A program made the translations under genes and the position numbers. The notes below the pieces were generated by a model. The model saw nothing but the letters and a program-made list of their open reading frames with translations. It had not been told where the DNA came from and did no database searches. Below, piece by piece: positions 1-6,359 of a stretch of DNA of 6,360 nt. The stretch is from contig JAPKDK010000172.1 of the NCBI GenBank assembly GCA_028872645.1, positions 1 through 6,360 on the forward strand, written 5' to 3'. Positions within the stretch are counted from its first letter, which is position 1. Each line of letters starts with the position of its first letter. The DNA is from Verrucomicrobiota bacterium. GTDB lineage: Bacteria > Verrucomicrobiota > Verrucomicrobiia > Limisphaerales > UBA1100.

Positions 1-1
1 C

Positions 2-748
2 TTCACAATCCACGATTTCGTGGAGGCACACAAAAACTTTCAGGACGATGAGTGGGATGGAGAACCGGTGGAACCTGAACCGCCTGTGCCGAGGCCTGAA
101 CCCGATCCTGATCCGAAACCACCCAAGCCAGATCCCGATCCACCCGGGCCGGGACCCGAACCACGGCGCATGGTGAAAATCACGCTGGCGGATGGAAAGG
201 AAAGACAGATCCAGCACATGACGCAGACCACCTTCTGGCATGCGGATGGCACACCGATTTCAGTGGCGCAATTTGTGGAGCAACTTTTTGGGGATCTGCC
301 GGACTTCTTCGGGGATGAAGCGAAACTTCGCGAGATCTGGAGCCATCCGGATACCCGCAAGAAACTGCTCGATGGCCTCGAGGAGAAAGGCTACGGGATC
401 ACTCAATTAGATGATATCAAAAAGCTAATCGATGCGGAGAAGAGCGATGTCTTCGATGTGCTGGCCTACATCGCTTACGCCTTGGCTCCGGTGACCCGTG
501 AAGAACGGGTAAGTCGCCATCGCGACATCATTCATTCGAGCTACACCGACAAGCAGAAGGTCTTTCTGGACTTCGTGCTCGACCAGTACGTCAAGGAAGG
601 CGTGAGCGAATTGCAGCCCGAAAAGATCAGTAGTTTTCTGGAGTTAAAATACGGCGGCATCCATGACGCGGTGGATGAGCTGGGGGAAGCCACTTCGATT
701 CGGGAGTTGTTTATCGACTTCCAAAAGCACCTCTTCAAGGCTGCATAG
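2..748 (+). CDS. hsdR: Type I restriction endonuclease R subunit (HsdR), C-terminal part, truncated by window edge
   Basis: The frame is open from base 2 to a TAG at 746-748, giving 248 visible residues; the N-terminal nuclease and DEAD-box translocase domains must lie upstream of the window. The visible part starts with FTIHDFVEAHKNFQDDEWDGEP, then a linker of alternating Pro with Asp/Glu/Lys/Gly (68-163), then a conserved domain containing KITLADGKERQIQHM, DGTPISVAQF, DTRKKLLDGLEEKG, DAEKSDVFDVLAYIAYA, TREER and KQKVFLDFVLDQYVKEG. This is the pattern of the EcoEI-type R-subunit C-terminal domain (EcoEI_R_C family). In the R2M2S complex this domain helps anchor the R motor/nuclease subunit to the methyltransferase core; R itself translocates DNA and cleaves unmodified DNA. 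The GTG at 20 is not the real start, because the homologous sequence continues upstream of it. No hsdM or hsdS lies downstream in the window, so they must be upstream or elsewhere. The visible frame is intact. Confidence 0.93.
   Translation, partial: FTIHDFVEAHKNFQDDEWDGEPVEPEPPVPRPEPDPDPKPPKPDPDPPGPGPEPRRMVKITLADGKERQIQHMTQTTFWHADGTPISVAQFVEQLFGDLPDFFGDEAKLREIWSHPDTRKKLLDGLEEKGYGITQLDDIKKLIDAEKSDVFDVLAYIAYALAPVTREERVSRHRDIIHSSYTDKQKVFLDFVLDQYVKEGVSELQPEKISSFLELKYGGIHDAVDELGEATSIRELFIDFQKHLFKAA
68..163 (+). repeat. Pro/Asp/Glu-rich interdomain linker encoded by degenerate CCN-GAN hexamers
   Basis: About 32 codons of hsdR are nearly half proline, mostly alternating with Asp, Glu, Lys or Gly (for example PEPDPDPKPPKPDPDPPGPG). 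At DNA level this is an imperfect six-base periodicity of CCN followed by GAN. It probably forms a stiff, extended tether between the motor part and the C-terminal domain. Such tracts are known to vary in length between homologues. Confidence 0.7.
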
Positions 749-757
749 GGGCAGCCT
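738..757 (+). other. Small inverted repeat spanning the hsdR stop codon
   Basis: AGGCTGC (738-744) and GCAGCCT (751-757) are perfect 7-bp arms around a 6-base loop that contains the end of the TAG stop. No T-tract follows (the next bases are AAATTTCTC), so it is not a canonical intrinsic terminator. It could protect the 3' end of the message, or be chance. Confidence 0.3.
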
Positions 758-905
758 AAATTTCTCAAAATAAAAGTTCCCATCCTGCAAACCCTGTGTA
801 ATTACATATACAGGAGCAATCGGCCTTGTGGGTGCAGGGATTGGATTGCTGTGAACAGCCCCCGAATCTGTCGGCGGGGATAAATTATTAACCCAAGGAA
901 AAACG
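749..905 (+). promoter_or_regulatory. Spacer between hsdR and the small coiled-coil gene; possible promoter and structured leader
   Basis: This 157-bp stretch holds no convincing ORF. A TGTAAT at 797-802 matches five of six bases of a sigma70 -10 box, but I see no good -35 box at the right distance, so a promoter is only possible. Several short complementary segments follow: AGCAATC (815-821) with GATTGCT (844-850), GCTGT (848-852) with ACAGC (855-859), and CCCCG with CGGGG just before the ribosome binding site. The first two pairings exclude each other. Matches of this length are expected by chance in 150 bases, so a regulatory leader is a weak inference. The spacer length does suggest the small gene may have its own promoter rather than depend on hsdR readthrough. 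Confidence 0.3.
895..900 (+). promoter_or_regulatory. Ribosome binding site of the small coiled-coil gene
   Basis: AAGGAA lies 5 bases upstream of the ATG at 906, a good Shine-Dalgarno match at normal spacing. It fixes the start at 906 and is a main reason for treating the 123-codon frame as a real gene rather than the overlapping shorter frames. Confidence 0.75.
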
Positions 906-1277
906 ATGAGTTATTATTACTCAGTTCCAAAGGGGAATCAGATTAGTATCGGCTGGGAGGATGAAGCCAAGGACACCGTCTTTGGTGGCATCTCCTGGTC
1001 AGGTCATTTTGCTGATGTGTCGGCTTGTCGCGAGTCGGATGCGCGCATTGAAGAGTTGGAAAGTCAACTCAACGGTGAGCGCGCCACCCGCGATCAGTAC
1101 CGCACGCAGCTCGCTGAAAGTAACCGAAAGGTTCATTACGGTGTGCTGGCGCATCCTGAGCATGGCGACGATTGTTCGTTGCTCGCTCGCATGGGATACA
1201 CGCGCAGAAGTGACTACAACAGCGGCCTGACAAGGTCGGGACTGATCTCGAATCCACCTACGGGCAGCCAGAATTAA
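906..1277 (+). CDS. Small coiled-coil protein with C-terminal GY-x3-S-x3-SGLTR motif, unknown function
   Basis: The frame encodes 123 residues from an ATG with a good Shine-Dalgarno site to a TAA at 1275-1277, followed 50 bases later by a strong terminator, so it has the full signature of an expressed gene. Residues 1-35 are aromatic and glycine-rich (YYY, IGWEDEAKD, FGGISWSG). Residues 43-75 form a charged helix with heptad-like spacing (ARIEELESQL, RDQYRTQLAES), probably a short coiled coil. Residues 78-110 read YGVLAHPEHGDDC, then MGYTRRSDYNSGLTR. From memory, small coiled-coil proteins of planctomycetes and relatives often end in a similar segment (acidic residues, then a GYV..SE..SGLTR-like run), but I could not search for it. 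There is no signal peptide or membrane segment, so it is probably cytoplasmic. Its place after hsdR could mean an accessory role in the restriction locus or simple adjacency. I do not recognise a function. Confidence 0.75.
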   Translation: MSYYYSVPKGNQISIGWEDEAKDTVFGGISWSGHFADVSACRESDARIEELESQLNGERATRDQYRTQLAESNRKVHYGVLAHPEHGDDCSLLARMGYTRRSDYNSGLTRSGLISNPPTGSQN

Positions 1278-1327
1278 TCTGGCGCCCAGGGCCAATCATG
1301 AGCCCGAACACACTCTCTGAGTGGCAA

Positions 1328-1358
1328 CCCCGCATCAAAAGATGCGGGGCTTTTTTTT
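1328..1358 (+). terminator. Strong Rho-independent terminator for the plus-strand block
   Basis: CCCCGCATC (1328-1336) and GATGCGGGG (1341-1349) form a perfect 9-bp GC-rich stem with an AAAA loop, followed after one C by eight T residues (1351-1358). It lies 50 bases past the stop of the small coiled-coil gene. In the opposite direction the hairpin is not followed by a T-run, so it acts one way, stopping plus-strand transcription before it enters the convergent operon. Confidence 0.94.
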
Positions 1359-1360
1359 GG

Positions 1361-1394
1361 AGGGCGTGCTTTCCGAAACCGCCCTACTTTTTTT
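1361..1394 (+). terminator. Possible second, weaker plus-strand terminator
   Basis: AGGGCG (1361-1366) and CGCCCT (1380-1385) make a 6-bp stem with a 13-base loop, followed by AC and seven T residues (1388-1394). This could be a backup terminator in tandem with the strong one just upstream. The caveat is that the T-run is also the complement of the Glu-Glu-Lys-Lys end of the minus-strand gene, so it may exist only because of that coding. Confidence 0.35.
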
Positions 1395-3282
1395 CCTCTC
1401 CCGAGTCGCCTGCCAATCGCCGCGCAATGAACTGGCGCACTTTGGGAATTTTGCACTTGGCGATGAGCTTCAACGCCTCGGCGCGGTTTTCCGGAATGGC
1501 GGGGTTGATGCCGTACCAAACCATCAGCGGTAGCACGGGGTCGTTGGCGAACGTGGTCTGCGACACGAGTGCGGTGGCCAATTCCCAACGTCGGGCGTGG
1601 GGCAGTCGTTGCAGTGTCGAGGCGAGTTCCAGTTGCACAAGGCCGGCTGTGTCCGTTTGCGCCATTTTCACAAATCGTTTCAACGCGGCTTTGGATGGCA
1701 CGCCGGAATCATTCAGCAGCTTGATGGCCCACACGCGGATATGTTCGCGCGGGTCGTGCGTTTGCTCGAGCAGCCATTTCTCTTCCAAGCCGCCGGTGAC
1801 GTGTAGCGCCCACATTGCACGCAGGGCGGTAGGGGCGGAGGAGGTGGACCGGTATGTGTTTAAAAGAACCTCGCGCGCCTCGGCGAGGTCCTTGTGATCG
1901 GTTGCGGTCCGTGCCTGCAAAAGTTGCCGCGACTGGCGAACGAGCCATTCGTTGCGGCTGCCTTGCAGCTTGGCCAGCTCGGGGCTGGAGAGCTTGGCGA
2001 GGTTCAGTTTGTGCGGCCGGGTTTTGCCGTGGGTGATTTTATAGATGCGGCCGCTGGTGCGGTGGATGCCGTCGTTCTCGTGGCACTCGCCGATGTCCGA
2101 CCAGTCGAGCACAAACACGCCGCCGTCCGGACCGTAGCTCAGCTCGATGCCGCGGAACCATTTGTCGGTGGTACTCATGAAGTCCGGCGCGTGCTTGCCG
2201 ACGTAGCCCGCGCCTTTGCGATGGAGCGTTTCTTGATTCATGCGCAGGCCATGGAAGTTTAAAGTGAACAAGCGGCCACGGTATTTATCGGGCCAGTTGT
2301 CGCCGAGATAAATCATCATGCCGGTGTGCGCGTGGCCGCCTCCGGCTGCGTCGGTGCCGGAGGTCATGCCGGTCTTTTTCAAATCAGCCCACTTCTCCTT
2401 GCCGATGTCCCAGTGGAAATGATCGGCGGTTTGCTGGATGAGTTCATAGAGGTGCTTGTCAAAATGTTCGCCGTACATGCGCTGAAAGCGTGCGCCGGGA
2501 ACGACGTGCCAGAGATGGCCGATGACGGTGTTGATGAAAAACAACTGGCCGTGTTCATCCCAGTCATGTCCCCAGGAATTCGTGGTGCCGTGGCAGACGA
2601 CTTCGAATTTCTTGCGCTTGGGATGATATCGCCAGAGGCCGCAGTTGATGGGTGTGCGCTTGGCTTCAGGCGTGCCGGGCACACCAACCTTTGATCCCGG
2701 CCCAAGGATTCCATGCCGTCCGTATAGCCAACCATCGGGCCCCCATCGCAGGCCGTTAACGATGTTGTGCCGCACCTTGTCGTGATCGAATCCATCCAGC
2801 ACAACTGTTGGTTTACCATCCGGCACATCGTCACCATTCTTGTCAGCTAGAAATAAAATTTCCGGAGCACATGCCGCCCATACCCCACCGAACCCAATCT
2901 CGATGCTGGTCAACTGACTCGCGCCGTCCCAGAAAATTTTCCGCTTGTCGAACACGCCGTCATGATTCGTGTCCTCCAAGATGATGATGCGGTCCTTGAG
3001 CTTCTTTTCGAAATTCGTTTCCCGCTCGGCGTAGGTATAGCACTCGGCTACCCACAACCTTCCGCGCGCATCCCAAGCCATATCGATCGGCTGCCGCACC
3101 ATCGGCTCGGCGGCGGCCAGTTGCACGCGAAAGCCCTTGGGTACTGTGACCGCCTTGAGTGCCTCGGCGGGTTTGAGAAGTGGTGTGGAAAGCTCTTGCG
3201 TGTTGAAAGGCGGCGGGGCTTTGGGAGCGGCTGCCAGCATTGAGCAGCTGATGGCAAATATGAAAAGAGAGGGATGGTTCAT
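1384..3282 (-). CDS. Exported PVC-type beta-propeller dehydrogenase-like protein with HEAT-like C-terminus, no heme domain
   Basis: The 632-residue product begins with a probable Sec signal peptide (hydrophobic core LFIFAISCSMLAAA, residues 6-19). Residues about 38-418 match the Pirellula/Verrucomicrobium-type putative membrane-bound dehydrogenase N-terminal domain (TIGR02604-like): VPKGFRVQLAAAEP (47-60), DMAWDARGRLWVAE (67-80), two Asp-rich possible calcium loops DTNHDGVFD (104-112) and DKNGDDVPD (147-155), GLRWGPDGWLYGRHG (177-191), then GIELSYGPDGGVFVLDWSD (378-396) and HRTSGRIYKI (407-416). Residues about 430-625 are helical HEAT-like repeats. Many larger relatives end in a cytochrome c domain; here there is no CXXCH motif and the protein ends in GDSGEEKK. 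The usual annotation is a sugar or alcohol dehydrogenase-like enzyme, but no substrate is proven for the family. It is last in the three-gene operon, 54 bp after the PhoD-like gene. No Shine-Dalgarno site is visible; a hairpin abuts the ATG instead. Confidence 0.9.
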   Translation of the reverse strand: MNHPSLFIFAISCSMLAAAPKAPPPFNTQELSTPLLKPAEALKAVTVPKGFRVQLAAAEPMVRQPIDMAWDARGRLWVAECYTYAERETNFEKKLKDRIIILEDTNHDGVFDKRKIFWDGASQLTSIEIGFGGVWAACAPEILFLADKNGDDVPDGKPTVVLDGFDHDKVRHNIVNGLRWGPDGWLYGRHGILGPGSKVGVPGTPEAKRTPINCGLWRYHPKRKKFEVVCHGTTNSWGHDWDEHGQLFFINTVIGHLWHVVPGARFQRMYGEHFDKHLYELIQQTADHFHWDIGKEKWADLKKTGMTSGTDAAGGGHAHTGMMIYLGDNWPDKYRGRLFTLNFHGLRMNQETLHRKGAGYVGKHAPDFMSTTDKWFRGIELSYGPDGGVFVLDWSDIGECHENDGIHRTSGRIYKITHGKTRPHKLNLAKLSSPELAKLQGSRNEWLVRQSRQLLQARTATDHKDLAEAREVLLNTYRSTSSAPTALRAMWALHVTGGLEEKWLLEQTHDPREHIRVWAIKLLNDSGVPSKAALKRFVKMAQTDTAGLVQLELASTLQRLPHARRWELATALVSQTTFANDPVLPLMVWYGINPAIPENRAEALKLIAKCKIPKVRQFIARRLAGDSGEEKK

Positions 3283-3306
3283 GCGTTTGATGTGGAAATC
3301 AAACGC
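3283..3306 (-). promoter_or_regulatory. 9-bp hairpin directly abutting the start codon of the propeller gene
   Basis: Read on the minus strand, GCGTTTGAT, a 6-base loop (TTCCAC) and ATCAAACGC lead straight into ATG at 3282. The two arms are perfect 9-bp complements and occupy the place where a Shine-Dalgarno site would sit; none is present. No T-run follows, so it is not a terminator. It may control translation of the last operon gene, set a processing point in the message, or be a protein binding palindrome. Confidence 0.5.
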
Positions 3307-3336
3307 TGACCCGTAGTTCCCGTCAATGTCTATTGT

Positions 3337-5292
3337 CTAAAGTGTGACTTTTTGGCGTCCCGCCGCTTTCTTTGCCTTGGGTTCAAAGCCTTTTAGCGTC
3401 TTGGTATTCGGTTTTTGCATTCCGATTTTCAGGCTGTGTTTTCCTTTGGAATAAACGCGGGGTTGGAAGCGGCTGTTTTGGGCGCGGGCGGTGTAAAGGA
3501 TTTCACCTGTTTTGTCTTCGATGACTTGGATGACGGGGTTGATACCTTTACCAAATTGTAGCTCTGGCAGCCAACCGGCGACTTTACGGCCATCATTGGC
3601 GTTGTCAGCTACGGTGATTGGCCAACCGGGGAACTGAGCCTTATCGCCATCGGCCACATCGCAAAAGCGCGGCCAGCATTCCAGGGTAACTTCGCGGGAT
3701 TTTTTGTTGAAGCGCGCGATCCCATAACCATCAGCACGTTTTTTCTCGTCGTTGCGGTTCTCCGGATTTGCATAGGCGAGCATAGAGATTTTATTACCGA
3801 GGCCATCCTTGAAATCACCGGTCCATGGCAGCGGGCTGTTGGGCACGGGATTGGGGCCGGCTTTTTCATCGAGTGGATGCCACCAGCGGCCGTAGATTGT
3901 ATTCACCAACGCGGGTCCGGTGAAACCGTACGGGCCATCGCCGTATTCGTTGATGCCATGTTTAACAACTACTGCGAGATGCTGATCACCACAAAGATGC
4001 ACGGCCCACGCACGGCGAATGAGTGCCAGCGCGCGGCGGCTGGGAGTTTGTGGCCAACCGTTGCAATCGAGATCGGCGAGCAATCGCTTATCAGGGCCGC
4101 CGTGCATGTGTACTGCTCCGCAGAAGGCGGTTTGTGAAAGGACGCCTTTCATTTCAGAATCTGTCCAGTCGGCGGTCCAGTCTTCAAGAAATTTTTCCTG
4201 CCGCGGGCCGAGCAATTCCAAACCTGGCAAATCAATTTTATTCGGGTCGTATTTGGGATCGTTGATGTGGTCGGGTCGCGGCCCCATCTTCGGGATTTTA
4301 CCGGCGGGACCGGTTTTGAATTTGCGGTCCTCGAGTATGGCAAAGTCCACGCCGCCAACGGTGAGGCGGGTGTAGTACACGCCGATATTGCGATCCACTG
4401 GCTTGGGATCGGCAGGGTCGGGCAGGTTTGAGGTTTGCTGGCGCTGGACTTGGTTTACGTATTTCACCGGATATTTATAACCGCCATCAGCGCCGCCGTT
4501 GAGCTTGGCTAGTTTGCCGCTTTCACCCCACACATTGCCGTGGCCGACGTCGTGATCGTCGGGAATGCAAATGGCGGGGCGATCACGAAGGATGTCGCGG
4601 TATTGTATGCCGAACTCAATCCAACCGGTGGTGTGCTCGGTATGGCGATAGTGCTGGTCGCCGCCGAAGTAGAGTAAATCAGGATCGTGATGGCGGAGAT
4701 TGTCGACGATTTCTTTGCGCGGCCCGCCGGTGCGGCTGGAGTTGCAGGAAAGATTGGCGACGACGATGACGTCTTTATCCGAAGGATCGCGCCGGATGAG
4801 TCCCTCGAAATTCGCCTTCGCGCCGTGGCATACGCGGTAGGGGACGTTCAGCGTGTTGTCCCATTTTTCGATGCGAAAATGCACGTCCCAACCGGGGTAA
4901 TGCACTTCGGCCTTGGCCGCCTCGACCCACAATCCATTTCGCTTGAACTCCAACCGCGCTTCGCGTTTTTCGCCGGGTTTGAGTGGGAAGAGCTGCCCGG
5001 TAATTTTCAGCACGCCGTTCTGATGCGTGTAAATTGCAAACGCCACCACTTGATCGCGCGGCACATTAAGATTTGGCGCGGCGGCTCTGCGGCCGCCCTT
5101 GAGTGGCACACCCGTATTGGACGGACGTTTCCACCAATCGCCGGTGGTCAGCGATTCCAGCCGTGCAAATTTGTCACCAAAAGGCTTTAGGACATCTTCC
5201 GCGTTGAGAAAATTCCGGGTGACCACCAACGCTCCCGCGCTGGCGGCAGTCAATTTTAACGCCGCGCGGCGATTCATTTGGGTTTTTTTCAT
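3337..5292 (-). CDS. Tat-exported PhoD-like metallophosphatase (alkaline phosphatase D family)
   Basis: I start this 651-residue protein at ATG 5292. It opens MKKTQMNRRAALKLTAAS with a hydrophobic stretch after it, a twin-arginine export signal (Arg8-Arg9, RRxxLK form). An in-frame ATG at 5277 would also keep the signal. Numbered from 5292, residues about 80-150 look like an N-terminal beta-sandwich, followed by metallophosphoesterase motifs: YFGGDQHYRHT (208-218), CIPDDHDVGHGNVWGE (242-257, the PhoD-type DDH box with Asn) and HLCGDQHLAVVVKHG (432-446, the C-terminal GDxH metal ligand motif). VVANLSCNSSRTGGPRKE (177-194) fits the first half of the catalytic core. The family hydrolyses phosphomonoesters or diesters with bound metal ions, and Tat export fits a cofactor loaded in the cytoplasm. 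The substrate is unknown. The gene starts 35 bp after the ThuA-like gene and ends 54 bp before the propeller gene. No clear Shine-Dalgarno site precedes it. Confidence 0.9.
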   Translation of the reverse strand: MKKTQMNRRAALKLTAASAGALVVTRNFLNAEDVLKPFGDKFARLESLTTGDWWKRPSNTGVPLKGGRRAAAPNLNVPRDQVVAFAIYTHQNGVLKITGQLFPLKPGEKREARLEFKRNGLWVEAAKAEVHYPGWDVHFRIEKWDNTLNVPYRVCHGAKANFEGLIRRDPSDKDVIVVANLSCNSSRTGGPRKEIVDNLRHHDPDLLYFGGDQHYRHTEHTTGWIEFGIQYRDILRDRPAICIPDDHDVGHGNVWGESGKLAKLNGGADGGYKYPVKYVNQVQRQQTSNLPDPADPKPVDRNIGVYYTRLTVGGVDFAILEDRKFKTGPAGKIPKMGPRPDHINDPKYDPNKIDLPGLELLGPRQEKFLEDWTADWTDSEMKGVLSQTAFCGAVHMHGGPDKRLLADLDCNGWPQTPSRRALALIRRAWAVHLCGDQHLAVVVKHGINEYGDGPYGFTGPALVNTIYGRWWHPLDEKAGPNPVPNSPLPWTGDFKDGLGNKISMLAYANPENRNDEKKRADGYGIARFNKKSREVTLECWPRFCDVADGDKAQFPGWPITVADNANDGRKVAGWLPELQFGKGINPVIQVIEDKTGEILYTARAQNSRFQPRVYSKGKHSLKIGMQKPNTKTLKGFEPKAKKAAGRQKVTL

Positions 5293-5327
5293 TTGAAAAT
5301 TATTTACGTTTAACAGTGCGCTTAGAT

Positions 5328-6359
5328 TTATTTTTTTTCGCCACGTGGCATGATGGGGCTGTCCCAACCGGCAAGATCAGCCGGCTTTACCTGTTTGACA
5401 CCTCCCCCGAATTTAAATGTTGTTGGTTGGTAGGGCCCCACAAAGGCGACATCCATGTCTGGCTTAATGTTTTTCTCAAGGCCCATGCACCAGAAAACGC
5501 CATTGATGATGCACCGGCGCACACCTTCACTGATGATGTCCTCAGAGGCACCCTGTGTGCTCGCGAAAACGCGGCCTCCCTTGCCTGAAGCAGACTTGTA
5601 GGTGCGCACCCAGATGGACGGGCTGGGCGGTTTGTTTGCCAGCGGCTTGCCGTCGGGCTTCATAGAATCAAGCACCTGATTTTTCCCAAGGATCACCGAG
5701 CCTTTGATCGGCACCGCGCTGTAGGCCCCGGCCATGGCATGCATGTCCTTCACCCCACGCATCACCGGATGGTCTTTTTGCTCCGGCACCACAAACATAC
5801 GCGTACTAAACTTGTGATTACTACCATAGTGCCCTGCAGCTGGAGGGCGCCATGTTTCGCCGAGCACTTGCCGACCAAAACCGTAGTCATAGTCCTTATT
5901 TCGGGAGTTGAAGTTGTAATAGGCATACTTACCTTTCAATTTGTTGAAGCCGTGCGTGGTGGTTCGCAAGCCAAGTACTGGTCCCCCGCGATCGAGGTAA
6001 TCAGTAAAATGTTTCATTGAGGCATCATTGGGAGCGACGAATCGCAGGAACAGGAACATCATGTCGGCCTTATCCAGTGCTTCCATGCCTGGAATATTGG
6101 AGGAGCCCGGCTTGATGTAGCCATCATTGTCCAGCCCGAAGAGCACAGTGCACTTGAAGCCATATCGCTTGGCCAGAATGCGGGCGATGGCCGGGCAAGT
6201 TTCTTCGCCGCGATACTCGTGATCGCTCGCGATGAACACGATGTGTTTTCCTTTACCGATGCCTTCTTTTCCTTCGTAGACCAATGGGCTCGCCAGTGCG
6301 GCGAGTGTCATTTGAAATAAAAGCGCAAATACAATGTGAATGTGTTTAATGGATTTCAT
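5328..6359 (-). CDS. Secreted ThuA-like (trehalose utilisation family) protein
   Basis: The 343-residue product starts MKSIKHIHIVFALLFQ, with lysines before a hydrophobic core and a likely signal peptidase site after ALASP-like residues near 22-25, so it is exported. The signal supports the ATG at 6359, although only one base of upstream sequence is visible. Residues 37-140 match the class I glutamine-amidotransferase-like fold of the ThuA family: KHIVFIASDHEYRGEE (38-53), RYGFKCTVLFGLDNDG (65-80), ADMMFLFLRFV (98-108), YLDRGGPVLGLRTTTHGF (121-138). Later landmarks are GHYGSNH (176-182), KDHPVMRGV (195-203), GRVFASTQGASED (262-274) and the tail PYQPTTFKFGGGVKQVKPADLAGWD, common in PVC members. 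ThuA proteins were named for a trehalose utilisation operon, but exported PVC members have no settled activity and often sit near TIGR02604-type proteins, as here. It is the first visible gene of the minus operon; any promoter lies beyond the window. The frame ends in TAA after an A-rich stretch. Confidence 0.9.
   Translation of the reverse strand: MKSIKHIHIVFALLFQMTLAALASPLVYEGKEGIGKGKHIVFIASDHEYRGEETCPAIARILAKRYGFKCTVLFGLDNDGYIKPGSSNIPGMEALDKADMMFLFLRFVAPNDASMKHFTDYLDRGGPVLGLRTTTHGFNKLKGKYAYYNFNSRNKDYDYGFGRQVLGETWRPPAAGHYGSNHKFSTRMFVVPEQKDHPVMRGVKDMHAMAGAYSAVPIKGSVILGKNQVLDSMKPDGKPLANKPPSPSIWVRTYKSASGKGGRVFASTQGASEDIISEGVRRCIINGVFWCMGLEKNIKPDMDVAFVGPYQPTTFKFGGGVKQVKPADLAGWDSPIMPRGEKK

Noticed and set aside
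40..360. Minus-strand frame with a Gly/Ser-rich repetitive protein
   Set aside because: It is the reverse complement of the Pro/Asp linker and following domain of hsdR; the low complexity comes from the linker codons.
738..757. Inverted repeat at the hsdR stop as an intrinsic terminator
   Set aside because: Only 7 bp and followed by AAATTTCTC rather than a T-run; kept only as a low-confidence structure.
961..1295. Alternative frames overlapping the small coiled-coil gene on both strands
   Set aside because: None has a Shine-Dalgarno site or coherent protein features; the frame at 906 has both, plus a terminator downstream.
1298..2694. Long plus-strand frames opposite the propeller gene (1298-1897, 1894-2262, 2326-2694)
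   Set aside because: They lie antisense to a gene with clear family motifs, show no recognisable domains, and the first begins before the strong terminator; they are shadows.
3225..3282. Lipoprotein signal (Ala-Ile-Ser-Cys near residue 13) in the propeller protein
   Set aside because: The -3 residue is Ala rather than Leu/Val/Ile, the cysteine lies within the hydrophobic core, and no Lys or Arg precedes it; an ordinary signal peptide cut after the LAAA region fits at least as well.
4687..5190. 167-codon plus-strand frame opposite the PhoD-like gene
   Set aside because: It is antisense to the conserved phosphatase core, with no recognisable motif; explained by the codon bias of the real gene.
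5293..5367. Longer start (ATG at 5367) for the PhoD-like gene, adding 25 residues
   Set aside because: It would overlap the end of the ThuA-like gene by 40 bases, and the added residues would bury the twin-arginine signal that normally sits at the N-terminus. The start at 5292 (or 5277) is better.
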